Source: Flavobacteriales bacterium UBA974
Lineage (GTDB): Bacteria; Bacteroidota; Bacteroidia; Flavobacteriales_D; Sanyastnellaceae
Length of the DNA stretch: 24,974 nucleotides
Direction: 5' to 3'
Assembly (NCBI GenBank): GCA_002292405.1
Contig: DBBW01000020.1
Coordinates: forward strand, 1 to 24,974
Made by a program: the position numbers and the translations under genes. Numbering within the stretch: position 1 is the stretch's first letter; every line of letters starts with the position of its first letter. A model generated the notes under the pieces. That model had not been told where the DNA came from. It worked only from the letters and a program-made list of their open reading frames with translations, and searched no databases. Below, piece after piece: positions 1 to 8,714 of the stretch.

Positions 1-1
1 A

Positions 2-46
2 AAATGGTTTGGAGTAATGCGTCCAATAGACCTTGATACGTTTTAA
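2..46 (+). CDS. possible 3' end of an upstream gene (partial)
   Basis: One forward frame is open from the window edge and reads KWFGVMRPIDLDTF before a TAA stop at 44-46. The other two forward frames stop by base 36. The fragment is too short to assign to a family, and it may not be coding. If real, it would be the end of a gene that precedes the efflux operon in the same orientation. Confidence 0.2.
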   Translation, partial: KWFGVMRPIDLDTF

Positions 47-99
47 GTGAACGATATTTGCACTTTTATAAACTACGAGTAAATTTAAGAAGTGTATCA

Positions 100-1239
100 A
101 TGTCACCTTTAGTTAAAACAGCCTTAAGATTTCTCTCTGGAGCGGCTATACTTATTGTTGGAGTTTTGGTTATGAATGGTTTAATAGGAATGAAGGAATC
201 TCCGAAGGTTTCCCTTCCAGAGACCATCGCTCGACCTGTATTAACGCAAGTGGTTAAAAATACTGACATTATCCCCAAAATCCCTGTTGAGGGTAGAGTA
301 GAAGCATGGCATAGAATAGACCTGTTTGTTGAAGTAAATGGTGTGCTTGAGCTCGGAGGAGTTGAATTCCGCGAGGGTACAACTTATAGAAAGGGAGATG
401 TAATTCTCAGCCTCGATGATACAGAGTCAAGAGCAAACCTAAAAGGAGCTCGATCTAAATTTGTTCAACTTGTTACCGGTATGCTCGCTAGTATAAAGGT
501 AGATTTTCCTGAAAGATCTGTGGTTTGGGATACATATGTAGCAAGTATAGACGTGGCCAAAACGCTTCCAGAATTACCTAAGTCGGCAACTGACAGAGAG
601 GGGTACTTCATTGTCAATAGAGGCGTAGAGGCCAGTTTTCATACCATTAAAGCGTCAGAAGACAGAGCTTCTAAGTTCATCATTAGAGCACCATTCGACG
701 GTTTTGTTGCGAAGGCGATGGTGAGGCCAGGATCATTGGTTCGCGCTGGTCAGCCTGTTGGATTATTCGTTGGAACTGGTGTTTACGAAATTAAGACGGC
801 AGTTCATGAAAGGTATTTAAAGTCTTTAAAGATTGGAGCTGAAGTTGTTTTTGAGGATGAGAATGGTTTGAGAGTTGCAGAAGGCAAGGTGGATAGAGTT
901 TCGGGTAACGTTAATCCGACCACACAATCTGCAACGGTATTTTGTAAAGTGAATGAATTGATGGATGGCGAGATGAGAGATGGGAGATATTTGTCTGGAT
1001 TTATTTCAGCTTCTGAAATAAAAAATGTGGTCGAAATTCCTCTTAATTTATTAGATTCAGAAGGAGAGATCTTTGGAGTAAGGTCTGATAAGCTTCAGAA
1101 AATAAATACGAATCAAGAATTCCTGTCTATTAAAACGCTCATTGTATCTGGAATCCCAGATGGGACAGTAATCTTGAGTGAACCTGTTTTGGGAGCTTAT
1201 GAGGGCATGGAAGTTTCGGGTACCGAAAGCGGACAATAG
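100..1239 (+). CDS. RND efflux periplasmic adaptor (membrane fusion protein)
   Basis: This adaptor should bridge the inner-membrane RND pump encoded next to it and a TolC-type channel. I start it at the ATG at 100, giving 379 residues; the frame runs upstream only to a TTG at 58. The protein opens with one hydrophobic anchor (about residues 8-30). A split biotinyl-lipoyl-like domain follows. Its first half ends near REGTTYRKGDVILSLDD and its second half is near SKFIIRAPFDGFVAKAMVRP. Between them the hairpin is short, with a FPERSVVWDTY/TLPELP segment rather than a long coiled coil. I recall this pattern from Bacteroidota adaptors, but that is memory, not a search. A beta-barrel and membrane-proximal domain complete the chain. 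The stop lies two bases before the pump ATG, so the genes are almost certainly co-transcribed. No clear promoter was found; GATATTTG at 53-60 is one base off the -7 consensus. Substrate unknown. Confidence 0.88.
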   Translation: MSPLVKTALRFLSGAAILIVGVLVMNGLIGMKESPKVSLPETIARPVLTQVVKNTDIIPKIPVEGRVEAWHRIDLFVEVNGVLELGGVEFREGTTYRKGDVILSLDDTESRANLKGARSKFVQLVTGMLASIKVDFPERSVVWDTYVASIDVAKTLPELPKSATDREGYFIVNRGVEASFHTIKASEDRASKFIIRAPFDGFVAKAMVRPGSLVRAGQPVGLFVGTGVYEIKTAVHERYLKSLKIGAEVVFEDENGLRVAEGKVDRVSGNVNPTTQSATVFCKVNELMDGEMRDGRYLSGFISASEIKNVVEIPLNLLDSEGEIFGVRSDKLQKINTNQEFLSIKTLIVSGIPDGTVILSEPVLGAYEGMEVSGTESGQ

Positions 1240-1241
1240 TC

Positions 1242-4200
1242 ATGAGAAATGTCATAAAATTTTTCGTTCAGCACCACATTGTTGGAGACCTCTTAATGCT
1301 GTCTATATTGGTTTTTGGTTTTGTGGGCATGTCGAATTTGCGATCGAACTTCTTTCCCGAAATTGATTCGAAACTCATCGCCATTCAAGTTGTATATCTC
1401 GGAGCTTCACCAGAAGAAATTGAGGATGGAATTGTTGCTAAGATTGAGGAGAACCTTCAAGGCATAGCGAATATCGATCTTGTTACGTCTACCTGTACAG
1501 AGAACGCCGGGAGTATTCTTGTTGAAGTTCGTACAGCGAATAAAACAGACCAAGCGCTCCAAGATGTAAAGAATGCCGTAGATAAAATAGCCTCTTTTCC
1601 TGCCGGTATGGAGCCTCCGATTATCTTCAAACAGGAACCAGAAAATATTGCAATTGTTTTTGCAGTTACAGGATCCTCAGATCTACACCTTCTAAAATCT
1701 GAGGCAAGAAAAATAGAGTTAGATCTAAAAACTTCGAATGATATTTCTCAAATTTATCTGTCGGGATTTCCAGATGAAGAAATTGAAATATCTGTTAGAG
1801 AAAATAGCTTAAGTGAGCTAGGGATAAGCATTGCGCAGGTAGCTCAAGCCGTCAGGGCTACTAATATCGAAACGACAGGTGGAATAATTAAGGGAGATAA
1901 GGAGGAACTTATAATTCGTGGGAGATATAAAGAGTACACTGCAACAGAGCTTAAGGATATTGTAATAAGAGCTGATAGAGATGGCAGGATTGTTAGATTG
2001 TCAGATGTAGCAGATGTTACTGATAAGTGGGCTGAGGGAGATCCGTCTAGAAACTGGTTTAATGGTAAACCATCGGTTTCAATTACTGTTAATAGTCTCA
2101 ATACGGAGTCTATTCTTGATGTGACGGAATATGTGAGATCGTATATAGAAGCATATAATGTGAGAGGAGGAGATTTGAAGATCGATATTGTCCTCGATCA
2201 ATCGGTGGTGCTAAACCAGCGTATTGATCTGTTGGTTAATAATGGGGTGATTGGGTTTCTTCTTGTGTTGCTTTTCCTTGCGCTATTCTTAAACCTAAGA
2301 CTGGCATTCTGGGTAGCTCTTGCCATACCTGTATCTTTTGCTGGAATGTTTGTTTTTGCAGATATGGCAGGCATCACAATTAATGTGATCAGTCTTTTCG
2401 GAATGATACTCGTTATAGGAATTCTTGTGGATGACGGAATCGTGATTGCAGAGAATATATATCGGAAGTTCGAACGAGGATACTCGCGTATTGATGCGAC
2501 TGTTGAAGGAACGATGGAGGTTCTTCCGGCCGTTTTTTCTGCCATCGTAACCACTGTAATCGCTTTTTCCTCTTTCTTTTACATTGAAGGTACACTCGGA
2601 GACTTTTTCCAGGATATGGCAGTCGTCATTATTTTAACGCTCATATTTTCTCTCATAGAAGGAGCTTTTATTCTTCCTGCTCACATCGGAAACTCTAAAG
2701 CTTTAAAAAGAGGATTTAAACCAAACAAACTAGAACGCGGAATGAGAAAAATCCTCAACGGATTTCGCGATACTTTTTATGCTCCACTTCTGAAATTTAC
2801 CATACGACGTCCTTGGATTTCCTTCAGTGTAATATTTTCTATTTTCCTCATCACCGTTCCAGGTCTTATAGGTGGCGGGTTCGTTAAAACTACATTCTTC
2901 CCTTTTATAGAAGGAGATAACCTGAACGTAACCCTAACAATGCAAGCTGGAACAAGAGAGGGGATCACACTTGAGAAGTTAAACAGAATTGAAAAAGCTG
3001 TTTGGGAAGTGAATGATGAGTTCAACTCAAAACGCAATGACAGCCTTCAGACAATTATGTCTATTGATAAAAAAGTAGGGCCTAAATCACATTTAGGCTC
3101 ACTCAATATTCAGTTTTTAGATGGAGAAAATCGTGGCATTCAAAGTACGGAGATCACTTCTAGAATCCGAGAGAAGGTAGGTGTTGTTTATGGTGCTGAG
3201 AACTTAAGTTTTGCTGCATTCTCTCCATTCGGTAGAGCGGTTTCGGTTTCGTTGTTAGGCAACGACCTTGAAACCCTAGATGCTGCTACAAATGAACTTA
3301 AAGTTGAAATGCAAAAGCGTGATGATTTGAAAGATGTCTCAGATAGCAATCAAGAGGGACTTCAGGAAATCAGTGTCACTCTTCTGCCTCGTGCTTATCA
3401 TCTTGGATTTAATGAGGGAGAAATTTTATCCCAAATACGTCAAGCCTTTTATGGTTTAGAGGTGCAAAGGCTACAAAGAGGACGTGACGAAGTTCGCGTA
3501 TGGGTGAGACTCGACGAGCGCGACAGGGCCTCTATTGGATCACTTGAAAATTTCCGACTCCGCACTGTAACAGGCGACGAGATACCTTTCACAGAAATAT
3601 GTAAAATCAACGTAGAACGAGGGGTTTCGGCAATTAAACGCATCTATGGAATGCGTGAAGTTCAAGTTTCAGCGGATTTAGCAAATCCTAAAGCAAGTGC
3701 TACAGACATCGTTTCAGAACTTAAGTCAGTAATCGTTCCAGCTATCTTAACTAGATATCCCAATGTCCGTGTAAGTTATGAAGGACAAAATCGAGAAGTT
3801 TCAAAATCGCAAAACTCAATCAGCAAAGTAATGCCTTTAATTTTCGCCTTGATGTTTTTAGTGATCGTCCTCACATTTAGATCTCCATTACAGGGATTGG
3901 CGGTTTTCGCACTTATACCATTTGGCTTAGTAGGAATTAGTTTGGGCCACTGGCTGCTTGGAGCCCAACTGAGTTTATTTTCTTTTCTTGGGTTGCTTGC
4001 ACTTATTGGAATCCTTGTAAACGATGCTCTGGTTTTTGTAGCTGCATATAATAGCTATTTAAAGGATGGGATGAGTGTAAACGAAGCTATATGGGAATCT
4101 GGAATGAATAGATTCCGTCCAATACTACTCACATCAGTGACTACGGTTGCAGGCCTTGCTCCTTTAATGCTCAATAAAAGTTTCCAGGCTCAATTCCTAA

Positions 4201-4439
4201 TTCCTATGGCAATATCAGTTGCATTCGGGCTGCTATTTGTGACAGTGATTATCCTAATTCTTCTGCCTGTTTACTTGAAGTGGATTAATCCATTGCATCG
4301 AAGTTGGATCTGGATTTCAGATGGCAGATGGCTATCGTCAAAAGATGCTGAACCCTCTAACCGAGAAAAGCACCATGCTGCATCACTGGAATCAGAGCTC
4401 GGTGTAATGTCTAACACGGAAGATCTAGCAGAAAAATGA
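1242..4439 (+). CDS. RND efflux pump, inner-membrane permease (AcrB/MMPL superfamily)
   Basis: This is a 1065-residue proton-driven exporter of the AcrB family, of typical length. It has the usual duplicated layout: an N-terminal transmembrane helix (about 12-30), a large periplasmic loop starting FFPEIDSKLIAIQVVYLGAS, five helices, and then a second copy of the same plan. The proton-relay motif in helix 4 is present as GILVDDGIVIAEN (near residues 394-406), matching the two adjacent aspartates of AcrB. The equivalent position in the second half reads GILVNDALVFV (near 920). The C-terminal tail (about 45 residues after the last helix) is hydrophilic. The gene follows the adaptor by two bases, and its stop overlaps the next start (ATGA), suggesting translational coupling. 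It belongs to the HAE1/multidrug-like branch rather than heavy-metal CusA, judged by eye. The substrate cannot be deduced. Confidence 0.93.
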   Translation: MRNVIKFFVQHHIVGDLLMLSILVFGFVGMSNLRSNFFPEIDSKLIAIQVVYLGASPEEIEDGIVAKIEENLQGIANIDLVTSTCTENAGSILVEVRTANKTDQALQDVKNAVDKIASFPAGMEPPIIFKQEPENIAIVFAVTGSSDLHLLKSEARKIELDLKTSNDISQIYLSGFPDEEIEISVRENSLSELGISIAQVAQAVRATNIETTGGIIKGDKEELIIRGRYKEYTATELKDIVIRADRDGRIVRLSDVADVTDKWAEGDPSRNWFNGKPSVSITVNSLNTESILDVTEYVRSYIEAYNVRGGDLKIDIVLDQSVVLNQRIDLLVNNGVIGFLLVLLFLALFLNLRLAFWVALAIPVSFAGMFVFADMAGITINVISLFGMILVIGILVDDGIVIAENIYRKFERGYSRIDATVEGTMEVLPAVFSAIVTTVIAFSSFFYIEGTLGDFFQDMAVVIILTLIFSLIEGAFILPAHIGNSKALKRGFKPNKLERGMRKILNGFRDTFYAPLLKFTIRRPWISFSVIFSIFLITVPGLIGGGFVKTTFFPFIEGDNLNVTLTMQAGTREGITLEKLNRIEKAVWEVNDEFNSKRNDSLQTIMSIDKKVGPKSHLGSLNIQFLDGENRGIQSTEITSRIREKVGVVYGAENLSFAAFSPFGRAVSVSLLGNDLETLDAATNELKVEMQKRDDLKDVSDSNQEGLQEISVTLLPRAYHLGFNEGEILSQIRQAFYGLEVQRLQRGRDEVRVWVRLDERDRASIGSLENFRLRTVTGDEIPFTEICKINVERGVSAIKRIYGMREVQVSADLANPKASATDIVSELKSVIVPAILTRYPNVRVSYEGQNREVSKSQNSISKVMPLIFALMFLVIVLTFRSPLQGLAVFALIPFGLVGISLGHWLLGAQLSLFSFLGLLALIGILVNDALVFVAAYNSYLKDGMSVNEAIWESGMNRFRPILLTSVTTVAGLAPLMLNKSFQAQFLIPMAISVAFGLLFVTVIILILLPVYLKWINPLHRSWIWISDGRWLSSKDAEPSNREKHHAASLESELGVMSNTEDLAEK

Positions 4440-5779
4440 AAATCTTAATATCTCCTTCGCTAGCAGTTATAGGATTGCTCTTTTCGATGACGAGTTTGAG
4501 TGCTCAGGAAAATTTATATTCAACACTTAGTCTCGATGAAGCTATTCATCGAGCTCTCGATTCGAACTTCGGCATTAGGACGGCTCACCTGCGCACCGAA
4601 GCTGCAGCAACTAGCAATAGTTGGGGCGCTGCTGGAGCGCTTCCTACTCTTTCCACTTTCGTCACAGGATCCACTTCCGTTTCTGACCAAACGGAGAACC
4701 CCACATCATTCATACAGGAGAAATTTGAAACGGACGGTATCAACGCTGGTGTAAATTTTAATTGGACTTTATTCAATGGCATGGGAATGTTTACGTCAAA
4801 GTCGCGTCTCGACCTCCTCGAATCTCAGTCAGAAGGTCAAGCTGCACTCATTATCGAACAAACTGTTGAAGCTGTTGACAGAACCTATCACAACGTTCTT
4901 CTTCAAACAGAGCTCCTCAGTGTACTTGCCGAGTCAATGTCGCTAAGTCGCCAACGCCTTAATGAGATTAAATTAAGTGAATCTTATGGAGCTGCCGGCA
5001 CCTTCGATCGATTACAGTTTGAAAATGCAATTCTTGCTGACAGCACTTCATGGCTTCAACAAGGAGTCGCTGTTAAATCGGCATTTCGCAACCTCAATCT
5101 CTTAATGGGTGATTCCGAGAGTGTTCTTTGGACTCTAACAGATAAACTGGTTTCTCCACCTGATCTACCAAGTTCATCAGATATAAGTATCGCAGTTTTA
5201 TTAGATAACACAAGCTTACAAAATGCTTTACTCTCAGAAAGCATTTCTCAAAGTGGAGTGAAGCAAGCTCAAGCCTTTCTATATCCTGTACTTGGATTAA
5301 ACGCTTCTTTCTCTGATGCTTTTTCTAAGTTTTCATCAGAAGGAGCAGATTTAGAAGCGTCGGGTCGTTCAGTGAACACTTCTGCTCTTTTAACTCTAAA
5401 CTTCAATCTGTTAAATGGCGGTGCGACACGGCGTTCTATTTCTCTTGCAAAAATACAAGCAGATATTGCCGTCTTAGATGTTGAAAATACTAGATATCAG
5501 GTGAGCTCTATCGCAAACAATGCCTACGACAGATACACACTAGGGGCTTCTGTTCACGCCCTATGTATTCAAGCTACTCGTAACGCGACAACATCATTAG
5601 AGATAGCTGAGAGCTCTTATAAAAACGGTGTAATTAACGCTCTCGACTATAGATCTCTAGAAGTTGCCCTCCAAAGGGCGAGAGTAAATGAACTTAGCGC
5701 TCTCCTTCTTTGGCGTGGAGCGTACGTTGAAGTTCAGAGACTTATGGGAGCACTCAGAGCACCATTAATGGCTGAGTGA
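4436..5779 (+). CDS. TolC-family outer-membrane efflux channel
   Basis: This is the outer-membrane exit duct of the tripartite pump (447 residues, within the TolC family range). It has a signal peptide with probable cleavage after SLSAQ (about residue 24). Two internally similar halves follow, each with an outer-membrane strand segment (FNWTLFNGMGMF near residue 104; LNFNLLNGGATR near 322) flanked by long amphipathic helices. The opening LSLDEAIHRALDSNFGIR is typical of TolC proteins. The start ATG overlaps the pump's TGA. The region between its stop and the convergent exporter (5780-5868) holds no recognisable hairpin terminator. I infer that it serves the pump upstream; a second TolC gene at 12489-13961 is too different to be a recent copy. 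Confidence 0.9.
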   Translation: MKILISPSLAVIGLLFSMTSLSAQENLYSTLSLDEAIHRALDSNFGIRTAHLRTEAAATSNSWGAAGALPTLSTFVTGSTSVSDQTENPTSFIQEKFETDGINAGVNFNWTLFNGMGMFTSKSRLDLLESQSEGQAALIIEQTVEAVDRTYHNVLLQTELLSVLAESMSLSRQRLNEIKLSESYGAAGTFDRLQFENAILADSTSWLQQGVAVKSAFRNLNLLMGDSESVLWTLTDKLVSPPDLPSSSDISIAVLLDNTSLQNALLSESISQSGVKQAQAFLYPVLGLNASFSDAFSKFSSEGADLEASGRSVNTSALLTLNFNLLNGGATRRSISLAKIQADIAVLDVENTRYQVSSIANNAYDRYTLGASVHALCIQATRNATTSLEIAESSYKNGVINALDYRSLEVALQRARVNELSALLLWRGAYVEVQRLMGALRAPLMAE

Positions 5780-5868
5780 TTTCGAAAGTCAATGGAGTAA
5801 ATGATAAGTTGTCGAGATTAGATTCCAGACTGAGCAAGATATCTTTCGCGTTTTGCCATGAGTGCAAG

Positions 5869-7710
5869 TTACTTGAAATCTTGGGATTGAATCTGTCTGT
5901 AATATGGCCCCTTATTTTCAATCAATTTAGAGTGAGTTCCCGTTTCAACAACTGAACCATCTACGAGTACTACGATGCGGTGTGCATTCTTTATAGTGCT
6001 TAATCTGTGGGCAATGATAAGGGTGCTACGATCCTTCATAAGTTCTTCAAGTGCGATCTGGACTTCTTTTTCAGAAACACTGTCGAGTGCACTTGTGGCT
6101 TCATCAAGGATTAATATATCAGGGTCCCGTAGAATAGCTCTAGCGATTGCGATACGTTGTCTTTGCCCACCTGATAGTTGGATTCCACGCTCACCAACAA
6201 TTGTGCTGAAGCCTTCTGGAAAGGATTCGATAAAATCTATGGCATTAGCTCGCTTTGCTGCATCGCGAATTTCTGAGTCTGTGGCATCTAGTTTTCCATA
6301 TGCAATGTTAGATCTGATATCGTCTCCGAAAAGGATTACTTCTTGTGGTACGTACCCTATTCTTTTTCGAAATCCGCGGAGATCCATTTCGCTGACATCC
6401 TCTCCGTCAATTGTAATCGATCCTGATACGGGAGATTCAAATCGAAGAAGGAGGGAAGCAATCGTTGACTTACCAGCTCCACTTGGTCCAACAAGAGCGA
6501 TTTGTTCTCCGGCTTTCATCTCAAGCGAGAGATTTGAAAGTATGGCGAGTTCTTTACGTGAGTTATAATGAAAATGGACATTCTCAAACTTTAAAGGCTT
6601 TCGTAAATCGTATGATTTGACTTCTTCAGTAAGACTTCTTATCTCACGTTTTTCATTGAGTAGATCCATAAGAGATTCAACAGCACCTAAGCCTTTTTGG
6701 ACTATCCCGAATAGATTCGCAAGCCCACCAACACTTCCAGCAACAAGCCCCGTCATCAAAAGGAACGTAAAAAAATGCTCCGAAGCCAACTCACCGGATT
6801 GCATAAGCGCCGCACCCTTAAAAATCACGAGCGTGATGGCTCCGAAAATAAATAGAATGATGAAGCTTGCGAAAGCTCCGCGCCCAATAGCACCTTTCAT
6901 CGCAAGGTTTCTAACTGTTCTGATACTACTTGCATATCGATTTCGCTCGTACCACTCATTTGCAAAAGCCTTCACGTTAATGATGCCGGTTAGCACTTCT
7001 TGAACGATGACATTAGACGAGGCAATTTCATCTTGCGTTTCTTTAGACAAGCGCTTGATAAATTTCCCAAATACGATTGCGACAAGAACCACTACAGGGA
7101 GAGTCATAAGCATCATTAAGGTTAAATCGACTGAAAAATAAGCGAGTGCGGCAATGCCACCTACGAGCATGATTGTTTGGCGTATCAGCTCTGCTAAAGT
7201 TGTAGTGAAAGTGTCTTGAATTGATGCTATATCTGCAGAAATACGACTGTTAACATCACCAACTCGCTTGTCGTGATAGAAGTTCATGGGCATACTTATC
7301 ACAGCTTCGAAGGCATCGCGTCGCATTGTGAGCATCATTTTTTCAGTCATATTCGCAAAAAGATAAACGCGTATAAAACTTAGAGAAGCCTGTACAACAA
7401 GGACGATTGCAATTGTCACTCCGATTGCCTCTAGGTTGTTAAAGTTGAAGTTTGCTAAGAATCCTGTTTCAAGGTCACTTGCGGAAATGTTTTCATTTCC
7501 TCCCATGATACCTACTCCACCTAGCTGTCCCCATAATCTCGTTACAAAAAGTGTAAGAATACTGGAAATCGTGATTAATACAATCCCCAACGCAAAACCT
7601 AGTCTGTGTGGTTTTAAATAGGGTGCCATCTGTGCAAAACCACGCAGATCCGATATTTTAAGTCGCTTCTTCTTCTTCTTTTCGGTAGTCGTTGTAGTTT
7701 GGCTCTTCAT
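5869..7710 (-). CDS. ABC exporter, fused permease and ATPase (MsbA-like)
   Basis: This is a half-transporter of 613 residues that would act as a homodimer in the inner membrane. I start it at the ATG at 7710; an in-frame TTG at 7728 is less likely. A basic, threonine- and lysine-rich N-terminus precedes the type-1 exporter membrane domain with six helices (about residues 35-320), including a coupling region at NFYHDKRVGDVNSRIS. The nucleotide-binding domain follows with Walker A GPSGAGKST, signature LSGGQRQR, Walker B ILILDEATSALD and H-loop IAHRLSTI, all intact. In Bacteroidota such single genes are usually called MsbA or lipid A export proteins, but drug or peptide export cannot be excluded. 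It is divergent from rpmH. A candidate -7 box, TAAATTCG, six bases before the ATG is one base off consensus. Confidence 0.9.
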   Translation of the reverse strand: MKSQTTTTTEKKKKKRLKISDLRGFAQMAPYLKPHRLGFALGIVLITISSILTLFVTRLWGQLGGVGIMGGNENISASDLETGFLANFNFNNLEAIGVTIAIVLVVQASLSFIRVYLFANMTEKMMLTMRRDAFEAVISMPMNFYHDKRVGDVNSRISADIASIQDTFTTTLAELIRQTIMLVGGIAALAYFSVDLTLMMLMTLPVVVLVAIVFGKFIKRLSKETQDEIASSNVIVQEVLTGIINVKAFANEWYERNRYASSIRTVRNLAMKGAIGRGAFASFIILFIFGAITLVIFKGAALMQSGELASEHFFTFLLMTGLVAGSVGGLANLFGIVQKGLGAVESLMDLLNEKREIRSLTEEVKSYDLRKPLKFENVHFHYNSRKELAILSNLSLEMKAGEQIALVGPSGAGKSTIASLLLRFESPVSGSITIDGEDVSEMDLRGFRKRIGYVPQEVILFGDDIRSNIAYGKLDATDSEIRDAAKRANAIDFIESFPEGFSTIVGERGIQLSGGQRQRIAIARAILRDPDILILDEATSALDSVSEKEVQIALEELMKDRSTLIIAHRLSTIKNAHRIVVLVDGSVVETGTHSKLIENKGPYYRQIQSQDFK

Positions 7711-7739
7711 ATAGTGCGAATTTAGCAACTAAAAAGGGG

Positions 7740-7770
7740 TTGTGAGTAAAGAAAGAGTTCACTATCTTTG
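7740..7770 (+). promoter_or_regulatory. rpmH promoter, Bacteroidota -33/-7 type
   Basis: The -33 element TTG lies at 7740-7742 and the -7 box TATCTTTG at 7763-7770, an exact match to TAnnTTTG. The spacer is 20 bases, inside the 19-21 range known for the Bacteroidota primary sigma factor. Transcription should begin a few bases downstream, leaving a leader of roughly 25-28 bases before the ATG at 7802. Confidence 0.75.
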
Positions 7771-7801
7771 CCCTCCTCTATAAAAGGGAAAAATAGAAAT
7801 C

Positions 7802-7972
7802 ATGCCAAAAAGAACATTTCAACCTTCAGTTCGAAAGCGCCGCAACAAGCACGGTTTTCGTAAACGTATGGCGTCTGCTAGCGGTCGTAATGTTTTAAAC
7901 GCCCGTCGACGAAAAGGCCGCTTGAAACTTAGTGTTTCTACTGAGCGTCGTCACAAAGGTATCCAGAGATAG
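7802..7972 (+). CDS. rpmH: 50S ribosomal protein L34
   Basis: This 56-residue, very basic protein begins [20 protein letters not shown] and continues with a GR-rich [13 protein letters not shown] stretch, which is the unmistakable L34 pattern. L34 is a small structural protein of the large ribosomal subunit. Its length is slightly above the minimal 44-46 residues because of a C-terminal ERRHKGIQR tail, and longer tails of this kind occur in Bacteroidota. It stands alone here, without rnpA beside it. A good promoter lies immediately upstream. The last codons (ATC CAG AGA TAG) form the first copy of a short tandem duplication that continues past the stop, and a perfect palindrome follows. Confidence 0.97.
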   Translation: MPKRTFQPSVRKRRNKHGFRKRMASASGRNVLNARRRKGRLKLSVSTERRHKGIQR

Positions 7973-8001
7973 AACATTCTATCCAGAGCTAGAGTAGTTC
8001 T
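7961..8001 (+). repeat. imperfect tandem duplication of the rpmH 3' end
   Basis: Bases 7961-7980 read ATCCAGAGATAGAACATTCT and bases 7981-8001 read ATCCAGAGCTAGAGTAGTTCT. The two copies share ATCCAGAG, TAGA and TTCT with a few substitutions and one extra base. The first copy contains the end of the rpmH frame; the second is non-coding. Confidence 0.6.
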
Positions 8002-8015
8002 AAAACAGCTTATTA

Positions 8016-8047
8016 CAACAAGGGAACCCCATGGGGTTCCCTTGTTG
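8016..8047. terminator. perfect 32-bp palindrome, probable bidirectional terminator
   Basis: CAACAAGGGAACCCCA (8016-8031) is followed directly by its exact reverse complement, TGGGGTTCCCTTGTTG (8032-8047). It sits between the convergent rpmH and phosphopantetheinyl transferase genes, ten bases past the stop of the latter, where a shared terminator is expected. No clear T-tract follows it on either strand, so it is not a textbook intrinsic terminator. RNA-end protection or a protein site are alternatives. Confidence 0.65.
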
Positions 8048-8057
8048 CGTTAAGCGT

Positions 8058-8666
8058 TTACACTGGCCCCAGCACCACCACTGTATTTCCCTTTCGTCTC
8101 ACTTCCCATTTCCTCCCCATTCCACTTATTAAATCTTTTGATAGAAAGTCCACTTTTAAATCTTTCACGAAGTCAAGGCCTGGACCGAAAGCTTTATACA
8201 TGGCTTCTTTACAAGCCCAAACCTCTTCCAATCTTCCCCCCTCTATTTCCTCTTTTCTCATCACCCTACCAGCTATGCGCTCTAATCTAGGGTCACCTTG
8301 AATGACGAGATCAACACCTATCCTCGCACTCTCTTGAGTTGTGTCCTTAAGTAAGATTACCGCTGCGTGAGCTATACTCTTAGTATTGTTCACTTGATCA
8401 ATTACGTGGCTTATTGAAATCGATAAATTTCCACGAACTCCACTTATATATAGAACAGGTTTTCCACTCTCCTCGTGCTCAATCCACCAATCTTTGCTTC
8501 CTAGTAGCTCTTGAAGACAATTGATAACAGCCTCGTGCTCTGCAATTTTATTCTTCGAAAGCCCACGTGTATCTCTCTTGGGGTAGTGTTTGCTCACACG
8601 CTTAAGGACATCTTCATTCGTCTTTTCGAAAACATTAACATACTTTGTTGCTAGGACTATTCCCAT
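8058..8666 (-). CDS. 4'-phosphopantetheinyl transferase superfamily protein
   Basis: This enzyme would transfer the phosphopantetheine arm from coenzyme A to a serine of an acyl or peptidyl carrier protein. It has 202 residues, closer to the Sfp/HetI type than to the short AcpS type. The three family motifs are visible: SISH at 84-87, the magnesium-binding IGVDL (D119), and W150-A-C-K-E-A-M-Y-K-A with E154 and K153. It is divergent from ahcY with 48 bases between the start codons, a pairing I recall from other Flavobacteriales genomes. No carrier protein or polyketide gene lies nearby, so it probably serves the general fatty-acid carrier protein. A weak -7-like box (TATCTTGG on the minus strand) lies 15 bases before the ATG. 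Confidence 0.9.
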   Translation of the reverse strand: MGIVLATKYVNVFEKTNEDVLKRVSKHYPKRDTRGLSKNKIAEHEAVINCLQELLGSKDWWIEHEESGKPVLYISGVRGNLSISISHVIDQVNNTKSIAHAAVILLKDTTQESARIGVDLVIQGDPRLERIAGRVMRKEEIEGGRLEEVWACKEAMYKAFGPGLDFVKDLKVDFLSKDLISGMGRKWEVRRKGNTVVVLGPV

Positions 8667-8702
8667 AATGTAAAGTTAAGTCCAAGATAGCAATTCGTTA
8701 CG

Positions 8703-8710
8703 TAAATTTG
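8703..8710 (+). promoter_or_regulatory. candidate ahcY -7 promoter box
   Basis: TAAATTTG is an exact match to TAnnTTTG. Only four bases separate it from the ATG at 8715, which would place the transcript start at or next to the start codon. No good TTG element is present 19-21 bases upstream (the closest is TTAAG at 8676-8680). Confidence 0.45.
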
Positions 8711-8714
8711 TACC

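Noticed and set aside
58..99. N-terminal extension of the first adaptor from a TTG at 58
   Set aside because: The ATG at 100 gives the expected short cytoplasmic tail before the membrane anchor; the extension adds an unlikely polar stretch and overlaps a promoter-like box.
5837..5846. AAGATATCTT palindrome between the convergent TolC and ABC exporter genes
   Set aside because: Ten bases, AT-rich, no T-tract; too short for a terminator and expected by chance.
5975..6568. A 197-codon open frame on the + strand opposite the ABC exporter ATPase domain
   Set aside because: The minus strand holds intact Walker A, signature and Walker B motifs; the + strand product is serine/arginine-rich with no recognisable family.
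7664..7682. TTC/CTT triplet run resembling a microsatellite
   Set aside because: It encodes the lysine run near the N-terminus of the ABC exporter; length is too short to argue for phase variation. The similar run near 11202-11220 encodes a glutamate run in the adaptor.
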